Notes: generated by a model not told the origin, from the sequence alone. Positions 16,287 through 23,820 are shown, numbered from the stretch's first letter. The stretch: DNA of 38,692 nt from Candidatus Woesearchaeota archaeon (GCA_016208715.1 JACQXV010000242.1:1-38692), one strand, 5' to 3'. Made by a program: numbers and translations.

Positions 16287-16599
16287 AAATCTTCATCAAG
16301 TTTTAGAGGAAGCACTTAACTGAAATGCCCAAGCCCATTGATACTTGTTCTGGATGGCTCACTGTGTTCGCTGGATGGAACGCCCAAAAAATTACTTGCT
16401 CGGTTTCACTACGCACCGCGCTGTACGCTCACTTCACTTCGTTTCGTTCGGGTCACTTAACACAGCCGCCGATACGTTTGGTGCTAAGAGTCTGCATGGG
16501 TTTAGTCTAACGTTTGCTAAACGGTTCGATCTGTGCTCCAACTTTAATCTTCTGTGGAAACGCTCATAGCTAAAATCAACGAAAGTTTTAAATATCAGT
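16287..16599. other. Intergenic region with direct repeat, first copy
   Basis: No gene supported. Positions 16394-16504 are copied at 17372-17479 (separate entry). The remainder is low complexity, with CACTTCACTTCGTTTCGTTCG inside the repeat and a short AT-rich run before the toxin-antitoxin promoter. Confidence 0.5.
16394..16504 (+). repeat. Direct repeat D, copy 1
   Basis: From ACTTGCTCGG through CTACGCACCGCGC, CTTCACTTCGTTTCGTTCG, GCCGCCGATACGTTTGG and GCTAAGAGTCTGCATGGG. The second copy, 17372-17479, is near-identical and in the same orientation. The two copies flank the toxin-antitoxin pair. Confidence 0.8.
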
Positions 16600-16619
16600 G
16601 TTATATCAGATGATATAAC
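16586..16619 (+). promoter_or_regulatory. Promoter and autoregulatory operator of the toxin-antitoxin pair
   Basis: TTTTAAATAT at 16586-16595 is a TATA box about 29 nt before the ATG at 16620. Between them lies a perfect inverted repeat, GTTATATCA-ga-TGATATAAC (16600-16619), ending exactly at the start codon. Repressor bound there would cover the transcription start, so autorepression by the winged-helix antitoxin is a natural reading (inference). Confidence 0.7.
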
Positions 16620-16901
16620 ATGCAAGAAACAGTTACTATGGACACTGAAAATATCCTGCGTTATCCTCGTTTAGATACAGTGCTAATGGTTGAAGAATTT
16701 ATCAAAGAACATGACGGTGAATTTAAGAAGCGTAAGCTCTGGGAAGCACTTCCAAAGAAAATGATGTACCAAACGTTTTGTGTGGTTATCGATTACCTTC
16801 TTTACTCTGGTAAAATATCTGTAGACAACAAGGATAAGATTGGCTGGATTTACTACCCAAAACTAGCCAGAAAATACCATGCACGAACTGATTTGCGGTG
16901 A
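16620..16901 (+). CDS. Winged-helix antitoxin-like protein
   Basis: A 93-residue protein of winged-helix pattern: VLMVEEFIKEHDGEFKKRKLWEALPKKMMYQTFCVVIDYLLYSGKI fits helices 1-3 and DNKDKIGWIYYP the wing. It overlaps the following RelE-like gene by 4 nt (GTGA), the arrangement of an antitoxin-toxin operon. It is probably the DNA-binding antitoxin that recognises the palindrome at 16600-16619. Winged-helix partners of RelE-family toxins are known in archaea but I cannot assign the exact family. A second ATG at 16638 is an alternative start. Confidence 0.72.
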   Translation: MQETVTMDTENILRYPRLDTVLMVEEFIKEHDGEFKKRKLWEALPKKMMYQTFCVVIDYLLYSGKISVDNKDKIGWIYYPKLARKYHARTDLR

Positions 16902-17242
16902 TATCGATAAAACTTCCTTCTACTTACCGATTCGCAGATGAAAAAATCAAAGAAGCATTCTACAAATTAGAACGGGGTGATGACCAAGAACGAGAACTTT
17001 TCAAACTCATTAAACAAGCACTGGTCAATATTGAAGAGAATGCGTTTTCTGGGATTCAGATTCCCAAACGACTTATCCCAAAAGAATATGCGCAAAAATA
17101 TGGTATTGGAAATGTATGGAAATATGATTTACCACGCGGTTGGAGAATTATTTACTCTATTGCCAGAGAAGAAGTTATAGTTGTCAGTTTAATTCTGGAA
17201 TGGTTTGATCATAAAGAATATGAACGACGATTCAATTATTAG
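16898..17242 (+). CDS. RelE/ParE-superfamily toxin
   Basis: A 114-residue protein with the RelE fold order: two N-terminal helices (DEKIKEAFYKLERGDDQERELFKLIKQAL), then strands GNVWKYDLPRGWRIIYSI and EEVIVVSLILEWFDHKEYERRF. The DLPRGWRIIYSI and C-terminal HKEYERRF pieces correspond to the basic and aromatic residues that contact mRNA in RelE/YoeB-type endoribonucleases. Start is GTG, overlapping the antitoxin stop by 4 nt, so translation is coupled. No frameshift. AT-rich. Confidence 0.85.
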   Translation: MISIKLPSTYRFADEKIKEAFYKLERGDDQERELFKLIKQALVNIEENAFSGIQIPKRLIPKEYAQKYGIGNVWKYDLPRGWRIIYSIAREEVIVVSLILEWFDHKEYERRFNY

Positions 17243-17572
17243 GTCACCACTTTTTTACGACTATTTTCTATCGAGATGGTTCCCCCCTAATTCTGGTCTG
17301 GCTTCGCTAGTGATTTGATGAACCAGAGTAATAAAAAACTGCGTCAAGTCCTGTGCTCAGGAGAATTGGAAACTTGCTTCGCTACGCACCGCGCCGCACT
17401 CTCACTTCACTTCGTTTCGTTCGGATCACTTAATAACACGGCCGCCGATACGTTTGGCGCTAAGAGTCTGCACGGGTTTGGCATTTATTCTTAGGATTAA
17501 GTCCACTAACTCGTTCCTTCTCGAAGTTTTCGGTGGAAAAACTTTATAAATAAACCTCGTTTTTGTGTCGCT
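17243..17572. other. Intergenic region with direct repeat, second copy, and promoter
   Basis: Holds the second copy of repeat D at 17372-17479, preceded by a CCAGA-rich stretch without gene signals. At 17543-17552 TTTATAAATA is a TATA box 26 nt before the GTG at 17573, fitting a leaderless transcript for the small paralogous pair. Confidence 0.6.
17372..17479 (+). repeat. Direct repeat D, copy 2
   Basis: Same sequence order as 16394-16504 (CTACGCACCGCGC, CTTCACTTCGTTTCGTTCG, GCCGCCGATACGTTTGG, GCTAAGAGTCTGCACGGG). The DNA between the copies is the toxin-antitoxin module. Confidence 0.8.
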
Positions 17573-17809
17573 GTGCCTGTTCAAAAAAAGCAAACAATAG
17601 ACAAGAATGCAAGTCCGGCAACACAGCTCAAGAAGAAAGACCCCTTCGAAGAGGCTATCGATTACTTGGAAAGCCTTGATGAAGGGTGTGAGAAACCGAC
17701 GAGGCAGTACAGTTTTGACACGTGCCAGACCAGCGGGTGCGCGCATCCGGAGCATCGGCCAAAAAGAGTCAACCAAAAAAGATTCCAGAAAGGTTCAGGA
17801 GAAAAATGA
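17573..17809 (+). CDS. Small hypothetical protein, paralogue of the next gene
   Basis: A 78-residue hydrophilic protein. Residues about 26-43 (KDPFEEAIDYLESLDEGCE) match the core of the downstream protein (KDPFDEIIEIMEEYDKGCE). The second half has C59, C64 and His residues (DTCQTSGCAHPEH), which might bind a metal. The GTG start is supported by a TATA box 26 nt upstream. Its stop TGA overlaps the ATG of the next gene (ATGA). I do not recognise the family; the pair looks like an old duplication. Confidence 0.6.
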   Translation: MPVQKKQTIDKNASPATQLKKKDPFEEAIDYLESLDEGCEKPTRQYSFDTCQTSGCAHPEHRPKRVNQKRFQKGSGEK

Positions 17810-17970
17810 ACACTGAAGATCATCTCATGAAGGGACGACCCATCGTCCGCAGTCAAAGAATCAAGCATCCTGATCGTGAGAAGGATCCGTTTGATGAGAT
17901 CATCGAGATCATGGAAGAGTATGACAAGGGATGCGAGCACAAGCCGCTCAAGTACAATGCTGATGAGTGA
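17806..17970 (+). CDS. Small hypothetical protein, paralogue of the previous gene
   Basis: A 54-residue protein starting at ATG 17806, which overlaps the previous stop codon (ATGA), so translation is coupled. Its centre KDPFDEIIEIMEEYDKGCE repeats that of the upstream protein; the Cys-rich tail is absent. A longer in-frame extension to 17722 overlaps the first gene and is spurious. No known motif. Confidence 0.55.
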   Translation: MNTEDHLMKGRPIVRSQRIKHPDREKDPFDEIIEIMEEYDKGCEHKPLKYNADE

Positions 17971-18070
17971 CCTTGTATAGTGTTTTTTTCTTAAGCTTGT
18001 TGCATTGGTACACGACTGTTGATTTTCCGCATCCGAGCGGCCCGCGGAGGATCACGTAGAAGTTCATCAT
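17948..18070 (-). pseudogene. P-loop NTPase/kinase, N-terminal fragment
   Basis: A 40-residue minus-strand frame reads MMNFYVILRGPLGCGKSTVV and soon stops. GPLGCGKST is a Walker A loop directly after a first beta strand, the exact start of a small nucleotide-binding kinase. The rest of the protein (Walker B, lid) is absent; sequence beyond about 17990 runs into the paralogous small genes of the other strand. Its ATG shares one base with the thioredoxin reductase stop (TAATG), so it was the next gene of that operon before the 3' part was lost. Confidence 0.6.
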
Positions 18071-19101
18071 TACTCTTTGAAGAAGTTGTTGTCATGATGC
18101 TGGACGTACTCAAACGCCTGCCACGCGCCATATACCCCTTCTGCCGCGCTGATGATCGCCTGCTTGAACTGCGTATCGCCGCAGTCTCCAGCAGCGTACA
18201 AGCCAGGGACGCTCGTCCGAGCGTAACGGTCGATGATGACTTCGCCACGTTCATTGAGTTTCGCTCCTGCCTGCTTTGCAAGGTCAGTCACAGGAACCTG
18301 TCCGATCGCTACAAACACGCCTTGCAGTTCAAGCTTGTTTGATCCTTTGTATGGCTTGTCGAGCATGATGTAATCAACGCGATTGTTGCCGTGAATGGAG
18401 ACGACGTTTGTCTCGTTGATGAACTCGATATTCGGCATTGCCAGTGCGCGTTCCAGCGTGATCGGCTCAGGACGCACTTGCTTTCCACGGCAGATCACAT
18501 AGACTTTGGCTGCGAACTCTGCAAGAAGCGTTGCTTCTTTCACCGCAGAGTCGGCGCCTCCGACCATAGCAACTATTTTTTTTTTGAAGAATGCGGCGTC
18601 GCACGTTGCGCAGTACGAGACTCCTTTGCCGTAGAGTTCTTTGTCCCCTGGCACGGCGAGTCGACGATGCTTCGATCCAGTTCCGATCAGAACCGTCTTT
18701 GTCTTGTAAGTCCGCTTACGCGCAGTAACAACAAAGATGTTTCCTTCCTTTTTAAGATTGGTGACTTCGTCCTCATGGATTGGTACGTTGAAATAGTTGA
18801 CGTGTTTTTCCATATTCTGCATCAGGTCAATGCCGGTGACAGATGGAAAGCCGGGATAGTTTTCAACTAAATGCGTCGTGATGAGAAGGCCGCCTTTTTC
18901 TTTTGCAATGACGACAGTCTTCATGTTAAAGCGTGCTGCATAGATTGCTGTGCTATACGCTGCGGGTCCGCCACCGATGCAGATTATATCGTAAAGGTCA
19001 GAATTCGAGTTGTTGTTTTTCTTTGCCTCCTTTGTTTTGTTTGCCAAAAACCCCACCAATTTTTTATTGCGTGTCGACTGTCTAAATTTTCTTTTTTCCA
19101 T
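18070..19101 (-). CDS. trxB: Thioredoxin reductase (FAD, NAD(P)H)
   Basis: About 343 residues. Both dinucleotide folds are clear: FAD at ICIGGGPAAYSTAIYAAR and NAD(P)H at AMVGGADSAVKEA, with the redox-active CATC (C166/C169 counted from the longer start) in SYCATCDA and a C-terminal AAGDCGD FAD motif. It reduces thioredoxin-like partners. Unusually, about 36 basic, Asn-rich residues precede the Rossmann fold, and the gene overlaps the ferredoxin 3' end by 20 nt (26 from ATG 19107). GGAGG at 19026-19030 (minus strand) sits near where the canonical N-terminus would start but no start codon follows it. Ferredoxin overlap suggests shared transcription and perhaps ferredoxin as electron donor. Confidence 0.93.
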   Translation of the reverse strand: MEKRKFRQSTRNKKLVGFLANKTKEAKKNNNSNSDLYDIICIGGGPAAYSTAIYAARFNMKTVVIAKEKGGLLITTHLVENYPGFPSVTGIDLMQNMEKHVNYFNVPIHEDEVTNLKKEGNIFVVTARKRTYKTKTVLIGTGSKHRRLAVPGDKELYGKGVSYCATCDAAFFKKKIVAMVGGADSAVKEATLLAEFAAKVYVICRGKQVRPEPITLERALAMPNIEFINETNVVSIHGNNRVDYIMLDKPYKGSNKLELQGVFVAIGQVPVTDLAKQAGAKLNERGEVIIDRYARTSVPGLYAAGDCGDTQFKQAIISAAEGVYGAWQAFEYVQHHDNNFFKE

Positions 19102-19336
19102 TCTCAAAGATGTGGATGCAATTAACTGGGCAGACTTCTGCAGCTTCCATGTTGTTTTTCAGGTCATCAAGCTCCAATTCTTCAAGGATGATTTCATCAC
19201 CTTTCTTTGTGGCTTTTGCTCCCTTGATGTCTGATTTGCCATCATCATGCATGTACCAAAATTCTGGCGCTACTGCTGCACAAGCGCCGCACCCTATGCA
19301 GGCGGGCCTGTCGTGTTCGATTTTGAATGTTGCCAT
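19082..19336 (-). CDS. Single-cluster [4Fe-4S] ferredoxin
   Basis: An 84-residue electron carrier. CIGCGAC near residues 13-19 and the distal CP (EVCPVNC) supply the four ligands of a monocluster ferredoxin; an extra cysteine four residues later could give a disulfide. The acidic centre (GDEIILEELELDD) is typical. ATG 19336 is chosen; a GTG at 19345 is also possible with GGTG just before it. Overlaps trxB, so the pair is an operon. A second ferredoxin of the same architecture is at 29562-29828. Confidence 0.92.
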   Translation of the reverse strand: MATFKIEHDRPACIGCGACAAVAPEFWYMHDDGKSDIKGAKATKKGDEIILEELELDDLKNNMEAAEVCPVNCIHIFENGKKKI

Positions 19337-19808
19337 AACTTTCACAGCACCAGAGTTACGTTCTTCGGTGTTTAATTTTCACTGTTTAATAAAGTTTTCT
19401 TCGTGTGGCGTTATTGAAAACCTCTGAAGTGCCTGCACAACCAGGACCACAGTCTTTCCAGCTTACTGTTTGATTTTTGGTATTTGTTTAACAGCGCCGC
19501 CACCGGCCGGGGTGACGGCTTTCACATCATCTCGCACGATTCTCGGCTCGGTAAGCGGCTTAACTTACACAGCTAACGTCGTGTATGGCGAGCGTAGTGA
19601 CGACGCCGCGATTGAAGTAGCTAAACAAATACATTTTTTGTAATTAATGGTTTTTGGACTCGTGACATCCCGGTAATGGAACCCTGTCACTCGTCGGTTG
19701 ATACACGCGGCGTGCGCCCTGAGTTGATTAGCTCACCGTTAGCTCACCGCGACTATCGCTGAGGAGACTACGCGTAAGCAGATTATGCCGCCGCAATCAA
19801 TTGACCAA
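19337..19808. other. Intergenic region with family A element
   Basis: Contains the family A copy at 19480-19632. Beyond it, CCCTGTCACTCGTCG at about 19692-19706 recurs, with one change, near 38526, after another family A start. GTTAGCTCACC and GATTAGCTCACC form a short direct repeat at about 19723-19748. No gene supported. Confidence 0.5.
19480..19632 (+). repeat. Family A element, copy 4
   Basis: Clean ends GTATTTGTTTAAC and GCTAAACAAATAC, with core CTCGCACGATTCTCGG and CTTAACTTACACAGC. Flanks ATTTTTG (left) and ATTTTTTG (right) may be a target duplication in a T-run. Confidence 0.85.
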
Positions 19809-20621
19809 TCAATTTACATAACTTGTGCTGATTGCTCTTGCTTCTGCAGCATTATGAACGTGGAGCTCTTTATGAGCGCTCATAGTACCGCCCAGAAGTC
19901 CGTTTTTTGCAAGGACCGGGAAAACATCTAATTCTAGGCTTTTTCCAGCGTAATCGAAGATGGCGGGCTCTGCGACGAAGATGGGAGAGAACACGAGGTT
20001 GTTGTCTGAACTGGCGGGTTTTTGAATAAAGTCAAGGATATTGCTCCCTTCCATGATGATGACTCCTTTCTCCGCGGGTTTTTTGGATGTTGTGAGTAAT
20101 AGCGTTGCAAGATGGTTGCGTGTCAGATGTTCTTTCCAGAGGTGGCTGATGTTGATTTTCGTAAAGAGTACGTGCCCGTATGCCACCAGGAAGCTTGAGT
20201 TACATGGCCCTTTGGCTAATCGTAAACTGTCTGCGGTTCCTGCTGACGCTTTTTCTTCTACGTATTTGACCTGTACACCGAACGAAGAACCGTCTTTTAG
20301 AAGTGAGAAGATGTCGGACAGTACCTTGTGCCGCGCGATGATGAAAATGTTCTTGAATCCCTCTTGTCGGAGTTTCTTGATGTTGTATTCGATGAGATTT
20401 CCTTTTCCGATGCGGGCAGTGGGCCGGAATTCGGTGGGGCTAATACGGATTTTTTCTTCATCTCCGCCGCACAGGATTACTGCGCTCCTCTGGTCGCCCA
20501 GCGCTTGGCGAAGCAGGTGTTCGATGGCGTGGGAGCGGTTGCGGATGAATACGTTATCGATAATGGAGTCAGATGCCTTAAGGATTTTCTTGTCGATTGT
20601 TATGCTGATTTTCTCTTTCAC
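19809..20621 (-). CDS. Ribbon-helix-helix / sugar nucleotidyltransferase fusion
   Basis: A 270-residue protein joining a CopG-like ribbon-helix-helix (residues 1-43, KISITIDKKILKASDSI then RNRSHAIEHLLRQAL) to a nucleotidyltransferase-like domain (AVILCGG, IEYNIKKLRQEGFKNIFIIAR, ASAGTADSLRLAK, LVAYGHVLF). The usual G-G-x-G-T-R-L-x-P loop is altered to GGDEEKIRISP, so catalysis is uncertain, while the later TA(D)SL and YGH regions are kept. A DNA-binding sugar-nucleotide sensor is one possible role (inference). The start is GTG, with no ribosome binding site but TATTTAAATAA centred 27 nt upstream, i.e. a leaderless transcript. It sits beside the nucleotide-sugar genes. Confidence 0.8.
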   Translation of the reverse strand: MKEKISITIDKKILKASDSIIDNVFIRNRSHAIEHLLRQALGDQRSAVILCGGDEEKIRISPTEFRPTARIGKGNLIEYNIKKLRQEGFKNIFIIARHKVLSDIFSLLKDGSSFGVQVKYVEEKASAGTADSLRLAKGPCNSSFLVAYGHVLFTKINISHLWKEHLTRNHLATLLLTTSKKPAEKGVIIMEGSNILDFIQKPASSDNNLVFSPIFVAEPAIFDYAGKSLELDVFPVLAKNGLLGGTMSAHKELHVHNAAEARAISTSYVN

Positions 20622-20642
20622 GGCATCGCAGGAGGAGTCCGC

Positions 20643-20653
20643 TTATTTAAATA
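20643..20653 (-). promoter_or_regulatory. TATA box of the RHH-nucleotidyltransferase gene
   Basis: TATTTAAATAA on the minus strand, centred 27 nt before the GTG at 20621. Confidence 0.55.
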
Positions 20654-20754
20654 TTTCTGATTTCTATAGCATAAAGTAGGATAAAGGTAAGATATTTGAA
20701 GCGGCAGGTTTGGATGCATGTCGAGTGTATGTCTGAGGAATGATGATGAGACAA

Positions 20755-21093
20755 TCAAAATTCGTGAAAGAAACGACACTCCTCTGGGGAGGGGACACAA
20801 TTGTAGGATTTGATGTTGCCAAGGCAGTCTCTTTTTTCAAGGAAAATGACGTCTCAGTCGTTGCAGGCAAATTCATCGACGACAGATCATTCTTGGCAGG
20901 AAAATTCGGCGTGGTTGAGTTGGATGAACAGCACCGCGTGTTGAGTTTTGAGGAAAAACCTGCGGTTCAGAAATCAAATATTGCTGCGATATTCTTCTAT
21001 GTGATAAAAAGGGTTGACTTGTTTGAATTGTCATTGCTACTCGGGCTTTTTATTCGGCGAGACAGAAATAAAGTAAGTGTTAGTTTTTTATAG
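20755..21093 (+). pseudogene. Sugar-1-phosphate nucleotidyltransferase (RmlA-like), internal fragment
   Basis: The frame reads like the middle of a glucose-1-phosphate thymidylyl/uridylyltransferase: LLWGGDTIVGFDVAKAV, AGKFGVVELDEQHRVLSFEEKPA and SNIAAIFFYVI, the family's G-D-N and F-G-V-V-E...E-K-P motifs. The N-terminal G-G-x-G-T-R-L loop and the whole C-terminus are missing, and the last 20 residues are unlike the family. It lies between the RHH fusion and ugd and probably once made the UDP- or dTDP-sugar for this cluster. Not functional as it stands. Confidence 0.7.
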
Positions 21094-21129
21094 TTTAGGT
21101 AAATCTGTTGGTTTGCCTTCGCGAGTTGT

Positions 21130-21165
21130 ATAAATATGAGGTGTTTAATAAATATGAGGTGTTTA
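21130..21165 (+). repeat. Perfect 18-bp tandem duplication carrying TATA and RBS
   Basis: ATAAATATGAGGTGTTTA occurs at 21130-21147 and again at 21148-21165. Each copy includes TAAATAT and the ribosome binding site GAGGTG; the second GAGGTG (21156-21161) is 6 nt before the ugd ATG at 21168. A recent slippage duplication of the 5' control region. Confidence 0.85.
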
Positions 21166-21167
21166 TC

Positions 21168-22535
21168 ATGGACGTTGCAGTAATTGGAACAGGATATGTC
21201 GGGCTTGTGACCGGCGCGTTGCTTGCGAAGTATGGCAACAAAGTAATTTGTGTAGACAATGATCCGAGAAAGGTTGAGATGCTTCAGAACGGGCAGATAC
21301 CCATTTATGAAGAAGGCCTTGATGAGATCGTGAAAGACTCGTCGGCTGATGGCCGGCTGTCCTTCACAGGCGACTTGTGTTCAGCGGTGAGCGGCTCAGA
21401 TGTGAGCTTCATCGCGGTGGGTACGCCCGTGAGTGAGGAAGGTTCTTTTGATATGCGGTTCGTGAGGGGTGTCGCTCACGAGATTGGGCAGGCGTTGCGG
21501 CAGAATGGCCGCTATCATGTAATCACAATGAAGTCGACAGTTCCTCCAGGAACGCACGCAATCGTCAAAGCGATCATCGGTTCTCAGCTGGCAGGTGCAG
21601 ATCACCCTTCGGAGTTTGACGTAGTGTCAAATCCTGAATTCCTCAAGGAAGGCAGGGCCGTACGGGATTTCGAAAGCCCCGATCGCATCATAATCGGCGC
21701 GGATGCCGAGCGGGCCACAAAGATGATGGAAGATCTCTATTCGCCTTTTGCACGCAGACGACAGAAGTTGTTGGTCATGCGGCCCGTCGAGGCGGAGCTT
21801 GCGAAACTCGCTTCCAACGTGTTTCTCGCGACAAAGGTTTCTTACATGAATGAGCTTGCCAGAATCTGCGATCTGTTTGGGGCCGACGTGATGGCTGTCC
21901 GCGAGGGCATGGTCCGTGATGAGCGCATCGGATCACACTTTATGCTTCCTGGTCCGGGTTTCGGGGGCGGCTGCTTTCCCAAGGACTTAGATGGACTCAT
22001 CACTGCCGTAAGCAACGCTAGCGGCGGGAAGTTTGTTCCGGCGGTGGCTCAGGCGACGCGGTCTGCAAATCTCGCGCAGAAGGAATATTTCTCGCGTAAA
22101 ATTGTTGATTACTATGGGGGGGATGATGGAGTGTGTGGAAAGAATCTCGCGATGTGGGGTCTTGCATTCAAGGCGAACACGGATGATGTTCGTGATTCCC
22201 CCGCGCTGTACACACTCGAATACTTGCTGAAGCGAAGGGCAGTGATGCACGTTCATGATCCGAAAGCGATGGATAATGTGAAACGCTATCTCGGCGATTC
22301 GTCATCAAGGGTTGGTTTCTGCAATAAGGTTGTTTTCTGCGATAAGAAATATGCTGCAGTAGAAGGCGCGGATGGTCTTATTGTGATGACAGAATGGCCC
22401 CAATATCGCACCGTTGATTTTGATGAATTGCGGACGATGCGAACGAAAGTGATTTTTGATGGCAGGAACTTATTGAGTAGCCCGGAGAAGGTCAAGGCGG
22501 AAGGCTTTGAGTACTTTGGCATTGGACGTTGTTGA
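21168..22535 (+). CDS. ugd: UDP-glucose 6-dehydrogenase
   Basis: A 455-residue enzyme oxidising UDP-glucose to UDP-glucuronate with two NAD+. The N-terminal Rossmann motif is VIGTGYVGLVTGALLA, the catalytic cysteine lies in GPGFGGGCFPKD, and FKANTDDVRDSPAL is the C-terminal family motif. Length is normal. ATG 21168 is set by GAGGTG 6 nt upstream and by the Rossmann strand starting at once; the longer frame to 21108 is spurious. It lies 20 bp before the decarboxylase that uses its product, forming a two-step path to UDP-xylose. Confidence 0.95.
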   Translation: MDVAVIGTGYVGLVTGALLAKYGNKVICVDNDPRKVEMLQNGQIPIYEEGLDEIVKDSSADGRLSFTGDLCSAVSGSDVSFIAVGTPVSEEGSFDMRFVRGVAHEIGQALRQNGRYHVITMKSTVPPGTHAIVKAIIGSQLAGADHPSEFDVVSNPEFLKEGRAVRDFESPDRIIIGADAERATKMMEDLYSPFARRRQKLLVMRPVEAELAKLASNVFLATKVSYMNELARICDLFGADVMAVREGMVRDERIGSHFMLPGPGFGGGCFPKDLDGLITAVSNASGGKFVPAVAQATRSANLAQKEYFSRKIVDYYGGDDGVCGKNLAMWGLAFKANTDDVRDSPALYTLEYLLKRRAVMHVHDPKAMDNVKRYLGDSSSRVGFCNKVVFCDKKYAAVEGADGLIVMTEWPQYRTVDFDELRTMRTKVIFDGRNLLSSPEKVKAEGFEYFGIGRC

Positions 22536-22555
22536 ACACGTGAGGTCTTGAGCGA

Positions 22556-23506
22556 ATGAGTGCGTTGTCGAATAAAAAAACCGTGGTGGTGACCGGCGGC
22601 GCCGGTTTCATCGGAAGCCATCTGTGCGAATATCTGCTCAGCAGGGGAAACTACGTCGTCTGCGTCGACAACTTCTTCACAGGCAGCAAGGAGAACATCA
22701 AGCACTTGTTGAGTGATCCTGCCTTTGAAGTGATCCGTCACGATATCACGATGCCATTATACATCGAATGCGATCAGATCTACAATCTTGCCTGCCCTGC
22801 AGCACCTGTGCACTACCAGTCTAACCCGATAAAGACCATAAAGTGCTCCACTGTAGGTATGATCAACATGCTCGGTCTTGCGAAGCGCACGAAGGCGCGC
22901 ATCCTGCAGGCGTCGACATCCGAAGTGTACGGCAATCCGCTTGTTCACCCGCAGACAGAGGATTATTGGGGCAACGTCAATCCTATCGGTATCCGATCGT
23001 GCTACGATGAAGGCAAGCGTGTCGCCGAGACGCTCTGCATGGACTACCGCCGTAAGGAGGGTGTTGATATTCGTATCGTCAGGATTCACAACACGTACGG
23101 CCCGCGGCTTGCTATCAATGACGGGCGTGTAGTGTCGAACTTCATTGTTCAGGCGTTGCGCAACGAGCCGCTGACAGTGTATGGTGATGGGTCTGCTACG
23201 CGCTGTTTCTGTTATGTGTCAGACATGGTGGAAGGGCTCTACAAGATGATGAACACGGATGGTTTTGTAGGGCCGGTGAATCTTGGGAATCCGCATGAGT
23301 TTACGGTGCTGGATTTTGCCAAGAAAATCCTTGCGTTGACAGGGTCATCTTCACAGATCGCCTTCAAACCTCTTCCTTCAGATGATCCTGAACGGAGAAG
23401 ACCTAATAATTCCCTCGCAAAAGAGAAGTTGGATTGGGAACCTAAAGTGGCCATTGATGAAGGGTTGCAGAAGACCATCGCATATTTTCGGGAAGTGCTC
23501 CGGTAG
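22556..23506 (+). CDS. uxs: UDP-glucuronate decarboxylase (UDP-xylose synthase)
   Basis: A 316-residue extended short-chain dehydrogenase. NAD-binding [14 protein letters not shown] (14-27), the UXS signature [25 protein letters not shown], and the catalytic Y150-x3-K154 in [12 protein letters not shown]. These, especially ACPAAP and HNTYGPR, separate UXS from epimerases. It converts UDP-glucuronate to UDP-xylose. GAGGT about 9 nt before the ATG. Directly follows ugd, so co-expression is likely. The xylose donor may feed the glycosyltransferases downstream (inference). Confidence 0.92.
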   Translation: MSALSNKKTVVVTGGAGFIGSHLCEYLLSRGNYVVCVDNFFTGSKENIKHLLSDPAFEVIRHDITMPLYIECDQIYNLACPAAPVHYQSNPIKTIKCSTVGMINMLGLAKRTKARILQASTSEVYGNPLVHPQTEDYWGNVNPIGIRSCYDEGKRVAETLCMDYRRKEGVDIRIVRIHNTYGPRLAINDGRVVSNFIVQALRNEPLTVYGDGSATRCFCYVSDMVEGLYKMMNTDGFVGPVNLGNPHEFTVLDFAKKILALTGSSSQIAFKPLPSDDPERRRPNNSLAKEKLDWEPKVAIDEGLQKTIAYFREVLR

Positions 23507-23515
23507 ACACACGAG

Positions 23516-23524
23516 GTGCTGATA
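23516..23524. repeat. Target duplication (left) of composite MITE
   Basis: GTGCTGATA, repeated exactly at 23821-23829. Confidence 0.9.
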
Positions 23525-23820
23525 GGCTCTGTCCGGAATTGTGCCGCTGCCACCCTGCGAGCTGCATCAAAGAACATTATGTGCGTATTTGTTAGCGGCG
23601 CCGCCACCGACCTGCGAGCTAACGACGATCACATCGTCTCGTACGATTCTCGGTTCGGTAAGCAGCTTAACTTACACAGCGAGCGTCGTGGCGGCGCCGC
23701 TAAATAGTCTGACAAAGACAAAAAGACCAGCAAATCCTTTGATTGCACTGCCCGTATATTGCCTGTACGTCCACAGCGAGAGGTGCAGCGGCCGCTGAAA
23801 GCGAAATTCCGGACAGAGCC
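23525..23820 (+). mobile_element. Family B MITE with nested family A element (296 bp)
   Basis: Ends GGCTCTGTCCGGAATTGTGC and AATTCCGGACAGAGCC. Family A lies at 23585-23719. The sequence flanking family A on both sides (CATCAAAGAACATTATGTGC; AATCCTTTGATTG and TATTGCCTGTA) matches the composite at 10997-11318, so the A insertion predates the spread of this unit. A 9-bp target duplication GTGCTGATA proves transposition of the whole composite. Confidence 0.92.
23585..23719 (+). repeat. Family A element, copy 5 (nested)
   Basis: Left end GTATTTGTTAGC, core CTCGTACGATTCTCGG, right arm GAGCGTCGTGGCGGCGCCGC; right end decayed to GACAAAGAC. Confidence 0.75.

Noticed and set aside
16325-16569. Short frames in the direct repeat before the toxin-antitoxin genes
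   Set aside because: They lie in repeat D, have no ribosome binding site, and different frames are open in the two copies.
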